Positions 1 to 7,426 of a DNA stretch of 64,000 nt are shown piece by piece. Position 1 is the stretch's first letter; every line of letters starts with the position of its first letter. Origin of the DNA: Caedibacter sp. 38-128 (GTDB lineage Bacteria; Pseudomonadota; Alphaproteobacteria; Caedimonadales; Caedimonadaceae); contig MKUU01000060.1 in the NCBI GenBank assembly GCA_001898705.1, forward strand, positions 1 to 64,000, read 5' to 3'. The notes under the pieces are model-generated. The model had not been told where the DNA came from and did not search any database. It saw nothing but the letters and a program-made list of their open reading frames with translations. The position numbers were made by a program, and so were the translations under genes.

Positions 1-74
1 AGCCGAATGCGGGGAAACTCGCCTGTTCGGTTCTTAGGGGAGGGAACGGCAGTAATGTCATTCTCTTACCCGAC
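1..74 (+). mobile_element. Group II intron, 3' end (domains V and VI)
   Basis: The first 33 bases fold as the catalytic domain V of a group II intron. An AGCCGAAT arm pairs with GTTCGGTT, a two-base bulge (CT) follows, and an upper stem GCGGG/CTCGC is capped by a GAAA loop; the AGC catalytic triad lies at the start. Bases 35-74 fit domain VI: a hairpin GGGAACGGCA/TGTCATTCTC followed by TTACCCGAC, where the unpaired A at about 68 would be the branch point and the intron ends at AC. The reading frame of a umuC gene begins at base 75, which fixes the 3' splice junction. The 5' part of the intron, including any reverse transcriptase/maturase, lies outside the window. The structure was folded by eye; the exact junction could shift by a base or two. 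Confidence 0.88.
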
Positions 75-1211
75 GCAATTTCGCGATCGAACGAAGCCAA
101 AGAATTAAATATTAAAATGGGAGAGCCATACTTTAAATTTAATTCGGTTGTAAAAAAACATGATGTCAAAGTGTTTTCATCGAATTTTGAGCTTTATGCA
201 GATATGTCTAGGCGCGTCATGGCAACATTACGAACGATGGTTCCTTTAATAGAAATATACTCCATTGATGAAGCATTTTTGGATCTTTCTAAGGTTCCAG
301 ATCATGAGCTTGAGCGTTTTTGTTGTGAGATTCAACAGAGGGTTCAGAGATGGACAGGGATTCCTATTTCCATTGGTGTTTCTCGAACAAAAACCTTGGC
401 AAAGGTAGCTAATGCTTACGCAAAGCACGGAAATGGCATTCTTATTCTGCTTCAAGAAAAAGAAATTGATGGGTTTTTGGTATGCCTCCCTGTGAAAGAA
501 GTTTGGGGAGTGGGGCGTAAATATGCAACGTATTTGAGTAGCCAAGAAATTGAGACAGCTCTTCAATTGAAAAAGGCTCCTTTGAAATGGATACGTCAGG
601 GGATGAGTGTAATTGGTGAAAGAATCGTTTGGGAGCTTAACGGAAAGATAGCGCATCCTGTAAAGGATCAAGATACCTCAAAAAAAATGATTTTGGTGTC
701 ACGTTCTTTAAAAAAAAACCTTTCAACTTTTGAAGATCTAGCTTCTTTTACGTCCGCTTTAATGGAGAATGCTGCTGAAAAATTAAGGAATGAAAGAAAA
801 TTAGCGACATATGTACATGTTTTTATAAAAACAGATCGTTTCCAGCGAGCATCATACTATGCGAATAAGCATGTCGTGGTGTTGGATATTGCCGTTGATG
901 ACACACTAATGCTGCATCAGGCTGCTCAAAGAGGCCTAAAAAAAATCTTTTTTCTAGGAAAAAGATATAAGAGGGTCGGTGTTTGTTTAAGTGGATTGGT
1001 AGACGGTTCTCACTTGCAACATTCTTTATTTGACCGTCCTTCAATACAGCGAGAAGGACTTACAAAAACAATCGATCAAATTAATAAAAAATTTGGGAAG
1101 AAGGCCGTAATGTATGGAGATTCTCGTTTAAAAACGTTTGAATTAACGCAACGTGATCACTTATCACCTTGCTACACGACAAAATGGGAACATCTTGCAA
1201 AAGTGTTTTAA
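75..1211 (+). CDS. umuC: DNA polymerase V catalytic subunit UmuC, 3' exon (interrupted by a group II intron)
   Basis: Y-family translesion DNA polymerase. From base 75 the frame reads AISRSNEAKELNIKMGEPYF, which is the conserved UmuC stretch after the NNDGC motif. The catalytic SIDE motif follows (IYSIDEAFLDLS), then the TKTLAKVANAYAK finger/palm region, the little-finger domain and the C-terminal LSPCYTT block typical of UmuC. This exon encodes 378 residues against about 420 for whole UmuC, so only the first 40 or so residues, with the first catalytic Asp, are missing; they should lie 5' of the intron beyond the left edge. An internal ATG at 117 is not the real start, since homology continues upstream to the intron boundary. 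Activity would depend on RNA splicing. No umuD-like gene is visible here. The exon itself has no frameshift. Confidence 0.88.
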   Translation, partial: AISRSNEAKELNIKMGEPYFKFNSVVKKHDVKVFSSNFELYADMSRRVMATLRTMVPLIEIYSIDEAFLDLSKVPDHELERFCCEIQQRVQRWTGIPISIGVSRTKTLAKVANAYAKHGNGILILLQEKEIDGFLVCLPVKEVWGVGRKYATYLSSQEIETALQLKKAPLKWIRQGMSVIGERIVWELNGKIAHPVKDQDTSKKMILVSRSLKKNLSTFEDLASFTSALMENAAEKLRNERKLATYVHVFIKTDRFQRASYYANKHVVVLDIAVDDTLMLHQAAQRGLKKIFFLGKRYKRVGVCLSGLVDGSHLQHSLFDRPSIQREGLTKTIDQINKKFGKKAVMYGDSRLKTFELTQRDHLSPCYTTKWEHLAKVF

Positions 1212-1508
1212 GAAGGTGCCTTTGTCATTTTATGATTGATTATCTAACTGAAATTTTTTGGGTACTCTCTAGAAAAATTGAGAGTGATCATAAGCATTAT
1301 ATCTGTAGCTCTCACAATATAAAGCGCACAGAGGCTTATCCCTTAAATATATTTATGCGTTGAAAACATTGGTTTATGAGTTCTGAAAAATGAAGATGAT
1401 CCAGGTCTTTCGATCGATGATCAAATCATCCTGTAAGCAGAGTACACTTTATTTTAAAATATCGTCTTTGATTTAAAAGTTAGTGATTTTATAAAATAAA
1501 AGAGGTTA

Positions 1509-1715
1509 TCAAATGGGGGAACCATGAACTGATGTTGAGAAGAGGCGGGCTGAATTTTCTTTACGGCGGTTAACGACCCAAGAAGCGGCAGCAGCAAGGT
1601 GTTTTTGCGAATTTGCATTAATTTGCGTTAATGGCGCAAGAGCAGGGGAATTCATACGTGTAAGGGCTTGCGCAATTTCATTAGCCGTAAGAGTAACTTT
1701 ATGATGATTAAACAT
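1509..1715 (-). CDS. Small 68-residue protein, possible RiPP precursor or small regulator
   Basis: Family not recognised. It encodes 68 residues with a strong ribosome site (GGAGGAG, about 6 bases before the ATG). The N-terminal half (VTLTANEIAQALTRM) looks helical; the C-terminal part is rich in Ser, Asn, Ala and basic residues and ends SVHGSPI. It has no Cys, no signal peptide and no membrane segment. It lies 132 bases downstream of the HExxH-motif gene on the same strand, but a terminator-like hairpin (1797-1836) separates them, so it probably has its own promoter. A 7-bp inverted repeat (TAGATAA/TTATCTA, 1733-1756) sits just 5' of the ribosome site. Being next to a putative peptide hydroxylase, it could be that enzyme's substrate; this is inference from position and size only. 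Confidence 0.6.
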   Translation of the reverse strand: MFNHHKVTLTANEIAQALTRMNSPALAPLTQINANSQKHLAAAASWVVNRRKENSARLFSTSVHGSPI

Positions 1716-1796
1716 ACTTAACTCCTCCAGTTTAGATAATTTTTTTTACTTATCTAGAGGTTTATCATATCTCTTTTAACTCTGCAAAGAAAAAAA

Positions 1797-1836
1797 TCAA
1801 AATTTGCGACAAAAGTTTTTTGTCGCGAAATTTTTG
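1797..1836 (-). terminator. Intrinsic terminator after the HExxH-motif gene
   Basis: GCGACAAAA pairs with TTTTGTCGC across a very short loop, and AAATTT arms extend the stem past a single bulged G. Read on the minus strand the hairpin starts about 12 bases after the HExxH gene stop codon and is followed by TGATTTTTTTCTTT, the expected U-tract. It separates that gene from the small protein gene downstream. Confidence 0.75.
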
Positions 1837-1847
1837 ATATTTTGTGG

Positions 1848-2813
1848 CTAACTAGCTAATTTAAAGGTAGACCTTAAAATATCATGTCCAAGTTGAGTCA
1901 TCGTTGCATGTTTCTGAACGGTTTCAAATCCTAAAGCATATTTTACCTTATACGCTTCAATAAGTGTTGAGCAGTATGCTTGTTCTTCTTCGGACAGTAA
2001 TTTATGGTTATAAAGTGCTCTTAAAGCATAAAGAATGCGAGAAACGACAAAACTTGCATGATAAATACCGATTAGGGGACGCTTGTCTGTTCGTAGAGGC
2101 GCTGTATAACGTTCTTCTGGGGGATTTAAGACCAAGGGGTCATCAGCAGATAAAGAGTATAAATGTATATGGCCAGCTTCATGCGTTAAAGCGTCCACAA
2201 CATCCACAATCGTGTTAAAGGGAAAAGATTCACGAATATACATCATGCCAAAAAGATTAAAGCTTGAGCCATATTTCATTTTTGGCGAATCAAACGTTAA
2301 TATTTCGCTTAAAAATATCTCAATTTCTTCATAAAGATCATTACAGCTTTGGGAAATTAAGGTTAATCCTTGTTGGAAAAGAGATTTAATTTTTTGATGT
2401 TGTTCGGGCGGCGAATTGATAAACGTCACGCCGCCAGGGATTTCAAAAACTGCAATTTTTTTAAATAATTCTTGATGGTAGGAGTCTAAGTCATCTATTG
2501 AAAAGAAATTAATTCCCTCAATCTGAAATTTATGATCCGCAATATTTTGAGCAACTTTTTGAATGGTTGGAATATTTTCAGTCGAGAAAGCCTGTGCAAA
2601 AACTGAATTTAAAGCATATAAAAAACTTGAGATTTTTTCTTCGGGGTTGAGAGAATTCAAGTTTTCGAAAGATGATTGGTAAACTTCTGTGGGCAAGACA
2701 TCCTGAGCCGCTTCTAATAAACATAAAAGGCTTGAGATGAGAGATTGATTCAGAGTGCTTCTGAGAAAAAAAGCACGCTTTTTGCAAGGTAAAGCTTCAA
2801 ATAATTTGCGCAA
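1848..2813 (-). CDS. HExxH-motif protein, putative aKG-HExxH-type peptide beta-hydroxylase (RiPP modification)
   Basis: A 321-residue soluble protein. Its clearest motif is HEAGHIHLYS at residues 211-220 (HExxH metal site), followed about 20 residues later by a block ending in an RTDKRPLIGIYHASF-like segment (residues 241-255). A HExxH helix followed by a P(L/W)RxDxRPLxG(I/L)xH/Q block is the signature I associate with the HEXXH putative peptide-modification family (TIGR04267-like), some members of which are alpha-ketoglutarate-dependent peptide beta-hydroxylases and some of which are fused to FxsB radical-SAM enzymes. The 200 residues before the motif are helical and not recognised. The start is TTG at 2813 with AGG about 8 bases upstream; the frame is closed by TAG just above it and has no usable early ATG. 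A zinc metallopeptidase is the main alternative, but the downstream PLR-RPL block argues against it. Confidence 0.6.
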   Translation of the reverse strand: MRKLFEALPCKKRAFFLRSTLNQSLISSLLCLLEAAQDVLPTEVYQSSFENLNSLNPEEKISSFLYALNSVFAQAFSTENIPTIQKVAQNIADHKFQIEGINFFSIDDLDSYHQELFKKIAVFEIPGGVTFINSPPEQHQKIKSLFQQGLTLISQSCNDLYEEIEIFLSEILTFDSPKMKYGSSFNLFGMMYIRESFPFNTIVDVVDALTHEAGHIHLYSLSADDPLVLNPPEERYTAPLRTDKRPLIGIYHASFVVSRILYALRALYNHKLLSEEEQAYCSTLIEAYKVKYALGFETVQKHATMTQLGHDILRSTFKLAS

Positions 2814-2833
2814 AATATAAACCTATTATGAAT

Positions 2834-2893
2834 TCACGATAATAAGATGTTTTTATCAGCCAATACTCTTGGTGACTCAATTTTCTTTAACAT
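2834..2893 (-). CDS. Possible 19-residue leader ORF upstream of the HExxH-motif gene
   Basis: An ATG at 2893 follows a very good ribosome site (GAGGGGGAAAAG). The frame reads MLKKIESPRVLADKNILLS and then TGA. The stop is about 20 bases before the TTG start of the HExxH gene, which itself has only a weak site, so the short ORF could couple translation to that gene or act as a leader. It is too short to support by composition alone, and no similarity is recognised. Confidence 0.3.
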   Translation of the reverse strand: MLKKIESPRVLADKNILLS

Positions 2894-3006
2894 CTTTTCC
2901 CCCTCATATATGAAGATACAAGATTATGCTATAAACAATTTTAAGTTTTTATGATTGATGTATTTTTGATATGTTTGATAACATAAAGCTAGTTTAACAC
3001 AATGAT

Positions 3007-3897
3007 CTAATCTTTCAATTCCTTTAATTTCAAAAAGTCATAGCATTCTCTGATAAGTCCCGATTGGAAATCTGCTGCGCGCGTTATAAAATAAATATCA
3101 AAAATGGCGCCAATTTCATCGGGAAGTACTTCTATTAAGCCCGCATCTTGAAGTTGAGAGTATTCTTGACCAATTGCAAGAATTCCTAGTCCATGACGAG
3201 CAGCTTCCAGTTGGCAAGCAGCTGAATTGATGGCAAGCCAGCTTTCTCGTAAAGTATGTCCTGGCATATTTTTTTGCAGGTGCCAATCTGCATTGCCGCG
3301 ATAGCCTGGAAGTTCAGGATAAAAACTAATTAGTTTATGGTGTTGTAAATCATCAATTGTTCTTGGAACACCATACTTATCAAGATACTCTTGGCTTGCA
3401 AAAAGTTTACTATGATAAGTCATGATCTTTTGCTGGGTTAATCCCTCAGAATAATTAACTTTCGTTAAAATGCCGATATCAGCTTTCGAATTCAAGAAAT
3501 CAACTTCTGAGTTTGTTGTTGAGATCCTTACTTTTATATTCTGTTTATGTTCAAGGAATGGTTTTAATTTCTCAATCAACCAAATACCCACGACACCATT
3601 TGTCGTAATAATGAAAAGGTCATCTTTAGGTTTTTCTTCTTGTGCGTAATGCGTACATGCTCTTTCTAAACTTGGAATTAAGTGGTTAACGTCTTTGAAT
3701 AGTTTTTCACCAAGTTCAGTAAGTTCTAAGCCAATTTTCTTACGCCGCAGAAATAGCTTTGCTTTAAAGTACTGCTCTAAATCCATAATATGCTTCCAAA
3801 CAGAAGTTGGATTTTTCTCTAAAGTTTGTGCAGCCCGTTTTACGGAGCCTTCTTTAGCAACATGATAAAAGATACGAAGTTTATCAAAATCAATCAT
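3007..3897 (-). CDS. LysR-family transcriptional regulator
   Basis: 296 residues, normal for LysR proteins. The N-terminal winged helix-turn-helix (residues 3-62: DKLRIFYHVAKEGSVKRAAQ, then the S-V-W-K-H recognition helix) is followed by a linker helix and a periplasmic-binding-protein-like effector domain (about 90-290). It starts 8 bases inside the end of the upstream EamA transporter gene, so the two are co-transcribed and possibly functionally linked; LysR genes are more often divergent from their targets. Effector unknown. Confidence 0.9.
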   Translation of the reverse strand: MIDFDKLRIFYHVAKEGSVKRAAQTLEKNPTSVWKHIMDLEQYFKAKLFLRRKKIGLELTELGEKLFKDVNHLIPSLERACTHYAQEEKPKDDLFIITTNGVVGIWLIEKLKPFLEHKQNIKVRISTTNSEVDFLNSKADIGILTKVNYSEGLTQQKIMTYHSKLFASQEYLDKYGVPRTIDDLQHHKLISFYPELPGYRGNADWHLQKNMPGHTLRESWLAINSAACQLEAARHGLGILAIGQEYSQLQDAGLIEVLPDEIGAIFDIYFITRAADFQSGLIRECYDFLKLKELKD

Positions 3898-4807
3898 GGG
3901 ACGTCGCTTTAAGTTTAATTAGAAAAGCCTGCACTTTTAATCGTTTTAGGAGAGGGGTGGAACGCGTTACAAAGACTCCAACTAAAATAATTCCTCCTGC
4001 AAAAAGTTGGGAAGGTGCTAACGTTTCTTGCATAAACACAGCAGAAAGAGCACACGTAAATATTGGTAAAAGAAGCATAAAAGGAGCTTGCTGAGAAGAA
4101 GAAACTCTGTGTGCAAGCTTTAACCACAAATAGCTTGCACAAATTGTTGAGGCAATTCCCACATACAGAGCGCAAGAAATGCCGACAGGACTTAAATGTG
4201 AAAACTCAAAAATAGTTTTTTGAGGGCCTTCAAGTACAAAGAGCAGCGTAAATAGGGAAGGCGCAGAGAGAGCTGAAAGCCATACATTATCCGCCATAGT
4301 TGCACCAATTTTCATTTTTTTCAGAAGGGTAAAACCAATTCCCCAACAAACAGCAGAAAGTAAAATAGATATTATCCCTGTCATTGTACTTTCATCTAAA
4401 ACATGAGAGCCACTTTGAGTTAATAAGTAAACACCATAAGAGGCAATAAACATACCAATTATTTCAATGACATGGAAATTTTCACGCAAAAGAATGTAAC
4501 AAAAGAAGACGCCGAAAAAGACATTTGTTTGTATTAAGAACGAAGAAATACCTGCGCCTACACCTGCTTTAAAGCCAAGACCAATAAATAAGAAATTCAA
4601 AACATTCCAGAAGAAACCAGCAACGAGATAACGCCATAATTGATGGGGTGGTTGTCGATAAATCAGAAGAAGAGGGGCCGCTGAAAGTAGACGCAAGAAA
4701 CCAAGAACATAGATTGAAATATGATTTACAGCAAACTTCTGAACAAGAAGGCTTGTAGACCACAAGAATACAACAAAGATTGCAATTCCGGTATCTCGCA
4801 GGGTCAT
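3890..4807 (-). CDS. EamA/DMT-superfamily permease
   Basis: 305 residues with about ten hydrophobic segments arranged as two EamA repeats (roughly residues 5-140 and 145-290), the fold of drug/metabolite transporters such as RhaT and YdcZ-type exporters. Probably an inner-membrane exporter or importer of a small metabolite; the substrate cannot be told from sequence. Its start overlaps the last base of the thiolase stop codon region, and its 3' end overlaps the LysR gene, giving a compact thiolase-permease-regulator run. Confidence 0.88.
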   Translation of the reverse strand: MTLRDTGIAIFVVFLWSTSLLVQKFAVNHISIYVLGFLRLLSAAPLLLIYRQPPHQLWRYLVAGFFWNVLNFLFIGLGFKAGVGAGISSFLIQTNVFFGVFFCYILLRENFHVIEIIGMFIASYGVYLLTQSGSHVLDESTMTGIISILLSAVCWGIGFTLLKKMKIGATMADNVWLSALSAPSLFTLLFVLEGPQKTIFEFSHLSPVGISCALYVGIASTICASYLWLKLAHRVSSSQQAPFMLLLPIFTCALSAVFMQETLAPSQLFAGGIILVGVFVTRSTPLLKRLKVQAFLIKLKATSHD

Positions 4808-5994
4808 TATTCTCGTCTTTCAATCGCAATCGCTGTTGCTTCTCCACCACCAATACAAAGTGTTGCGATGCCTCGTTGAAGGTTATATTTTTCTAAGGCA
4901 TGAAGAAGAGTGACGATAATACGTGTTCCACTTGCACCGATTGGGTGGCCCAACGCACAAGCGCCGCCGTGGATGTTGACTTTATTAATATCTAATTTTA
5001 ACTCTTTGATAACAGCCATAGGAACAAATGCGAAAGCTTCATTAATTTCAAACAGATTAACATCCTCTAGTTTCCAGTTAATCTTCTCAAGTAATACTTT
5101 AATAGCATTGATAGGGGCTAATGTAAATAAATCCGGATCATGAGAATAAGTAACGTGACCACGAATAATCGCACGAGGGGTAAGATGATGCTCTTTTGCC
5201 TTAGCTGTGGTCATTAAAACAACAGCCGCAGCACCATCTGTAAGAGGGCTTGAATTTGCTGCTGTGATCGTTCCACCCTCTTTGAAAGCAGGTTTTAGAA
5301 GCGGGATTTTGTCGAACTTAACACGGGTCGGAGGTTCATCTTCCGCAAGCACTTTGACTTCTTTCCCAAGATTTATTGAAATTGGTGAAGTTTCAGCTTG
5401 AAACCATCCTTCATTGATTGCTTGTAAAGCCCGCCTTGCGGACAGGGCTGCGAACTCATCTTGTTGGTTACGTGTTAGCTGGCATTGTTCGACAGCGATC
5501 TCGCCTAACACGCCCATTGAACAACCTTTTTTGTAGGCATCTTCGAGACCATCATACATCATATGATCGATCAGTTTATCATGGCCTGCACGAGATCCTT
5601 TGCGGGCATTTAAAAGGAGGTAAGGAGCATTGCTCATGCTTTCCATGCCCCCCGCAATAATAACTGACTCTTCATCGGCTTTAATTTGATCATGCGCAAG
5701 CATGATAGCTTTCATGCCAGAGCCGCACACTTTATTGATTGTTGTGGCACCTACATTCGATGAAAGATCCGCTGTAATCGCGGCTTGTCTTGCTGGGGCT
5801 TGTCCTAGCCCTGCCGGAAGAACACACCCCATAATAACTTCTTTTACATGAGAGGGATCCAAGGGGATATCCTTGAGAACAGAACGAATAGCATGAGCAC
5901 CAAGTTCTATGGCTGTGACGGAGCTTAACATTCCTTGAAAGGCACCCATTGGTGTTCTTTTTGCGGATACAATACAAATTTCATTTTTAGACAT
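4807..5994 (-). CDS. atoB: Acetyl-CoA C-acetyltransferase (thiolase II)
   Basis: Condenses two acetyl-CoA to acetoacetyl-CoA or runs the reverse cleavage. 395 residues, the usual length. The acylated nucleophile is Cys90 in NKVCGSGMKA; the His of GHPIGASGTRI (about 350) and the second Cys of LCIGGGEA (about 380) complete the site. The pattern fits biosynthetic PhaA/AtoB thiolases rather than FadA. No phaB, phaC or mevalonate gene is next to it, so whether it serves polyhydroxybutyrate, ketone-body use or isoprenoid synthesis is undecided. It is followed without a gap by the DMT permease. The symbol is by family resemblance; phaA would be equally defensible. Confidence 0.93.
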   Translation of the reverse strand: MSKNEICIVSAKRTPMGAFQGMLSSVTAIELGAHAIRSVLKDIPLDPSHVKEVIMGCVLPAGLGQAPARQAAITADLSSNVGATTINKVCGSGMKAIMLAHDQIKADEESVIIAGGMESMSNAPYLLLNARKGSRAGHDKLIDHMMYDGLEDAYKKGCSMGVLGEIAVEQCQLTRNQQDEFAALSARRALQAINEGWFQAETSPISINLGKEVKVLAEDEPPTRVKFDKIPLLKPAFKEGGTITAANSSPLTDGAAAVVLMTTAKAKEHHLTPRAIIRGHVTYSHDPDLFTLAPINAIKVLLEKINWKLEDVNLFEINEAFAFVPMAVIKELKLDINKVNIHGGACALGHPIGASGTRIIVTLLHALEKYNLQRGIATLCIGGGEATAIAIERRE

Positions 5995-6035
5995 ATGCTT
6001 CCCTTTTTCTTTTTTTTATATTTATTTGCTACTTA

Positions 6036-7424
6036 TTAGAGCAAAAATAAGGTCGCAAGTCCAAGAAATATTGCATAACCAAAAACATCAGTTGTTGTTG
6101 TTAAGATAGGACCAGCGCTTACGGCCGGATCTAAACCAAGTCGATGAATTAAAATGGGAAGCATTGTGCCTGCAAAAGCAGCCCATAACATGTTGCAAAA
6201 GAGGGCAATAGCTAAAATAACACCTAACCATAAATCATTTACCCACACTGCGGCAATGCCACCGAGTATACACGCAAAAAACGTCCCTGTTATCAGACTC
6301 ACAAGAACCTCTCGAGAAACGGCTCTCCAGATGTCACTTTCACGTAACTGGCGTGTTGCAATTGCTCTGACAACAATTGTAACAACCTGCATTCCAGAAT
6401 TTCCGCCCATGGCAGCATTAATTGTCATTAAAAAGGAAAGAGCAGTCATTTTTTGTATGGATACTTGAAATTGCGCAATAACAAATGACGCAATAAGGGT
6501 ATTGACGAGGGTAATGATTAACCATCGGATACGCCAATAAGCTGTATTGCTCACGGGCTCGTTCACGTTTGATTCATGAACTTTTGAAATATGAAGGATA
6601 TCTTCTTCTACTTCTTCACCAATAACATCAACAACATCATCAACGGTGATCATTCCAACAATACGGCCAGATTCTTCGATCACTGGGGCTGAGACAAGAC
6701 CATAGTGCCTAAAAGCAAAAGCAACTTCTTCTTGATCTTTCGTAACAAGAATAGACCTTATATCCTGTTGCATAATATCTGAGACAACAGTATCCGGTTG
6801 ATGACGTAGCAGAAGACTTAAAGAAATTTCACCTAAAGGGGTCTGACGTGGATCAATAATATAAATGGTATAAAAGTGTTCAGGTAAGTCATGAGAATTC
6901 TGGATGAATTGGAGGGTTTCACTGACCGTCCAGAAAGGAGGAACACAAACCAATTCACGCTGCATAAGGCGGCCTGCACTATCCTTAGGATAGCTTAAGA
7001 ATTTCTCAAGCATCGCGCGTTCTCTTGGCGGCATGGCCTGCAGGACTCTTTCTTGTTGCTCTTTTTCGAGAGAAGAGAGAACTTCAAGAGCATCATCACT
7101 CGCCAAAGAGTTTAAGGCTACAGCAATAAGCTCATGACCAAGCATTTTAAGAACTTGAACTCTTGTGGGGATATCAAGATTGGCTAAAATCTCTGGATTA
7201 AGGGAATCTTTAATAATACTTACAAAATGTTCACGGGGCTCTGGTTGTAAAGAAGTAATAAGGTCCGCAACATCCGCGGCATGTAAGTCTTCAATAAGCT
7301 GATGGACTTTTTCATAATCTGTATTTTCTAAAGCGACTGAAATAGCGTGGATCCGCTCTTCTGAAACCCCAAAAAGATTTTCTGTAAGAGGTTCTTCGGG
7401 TAAAGAGGGATTTTCTGTAACCAT
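6036..7424 (-). CDS. mgtE: Magnesium transporter MgtE
   Basis: 462 residues with the full MgtE layout. It has a helical N-domain (about 30-135), two CBS domains (about 140-270) and five C-terminal membrane helices (about 310-462). The channel signatures GGNSGMQV and DPAVSAGPILTTTTD are present; the two Asp of the latter (about 432 and 446) belong to the pore Mg2+ site. The cytosolic N and CBS domains close the channel when internal Mg2+ is high. It starts only two bases after the malic enzyme stop, so the two genes are transcribed together. Confidence 0.95.
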   Translation of the reverse strand: MVTENPSLPEEPLTENLFGVSEERIHAISVALENTDYEKVHQLIEDLHAADVADLITSLQPEPREHFVSIIKDSLNPEILANLDIPTRVQVLKMLGHELIAVALNSLASDDALEVLSSLEKEQQERVLQAMPPRERAMLEKFLSYPKDSAGRLMQRELVCVPPFWTVSETLQFIQNSHDLPEHFYTIYIIDPRQTPLGEISLSLLLRHQPDTVVSDIMQQDIRSILVTKDQEEVAFAFRHYGLVSAPVIEESGRIVGMITVDDVVDVIGEEVEEDILHISKVHESNVNEPVSNTAYWRIRWLIITLVNTLIASFVIAQFQVSIQKMTALSFLMTINAAMGGNSGMQVVTIVVRAIATRQLRESDIWRAVSREVLVSLITGTFFACILGGIAAVWVNDLWLGVILAIALFCNMLWAAFAGTMLPILIHRLGLDPAVSAGPILTTTTDVFGYAIFLGLATLFLL

Positions 7425-7426
7425 GA

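Noticed and set aside
1264-1285. Short inverted repeat ACTCTC/GAGAGT after umuC
   Set aside because: Only six base pairs with no U-tract; too weak to call a terminator.
1169-1363. Plus-strand open frame overlapping the end of umuC
   Set aside because: No ATG with a ribosome site, overlaps a well-supported gene in another frame, and composition is not protein-like.
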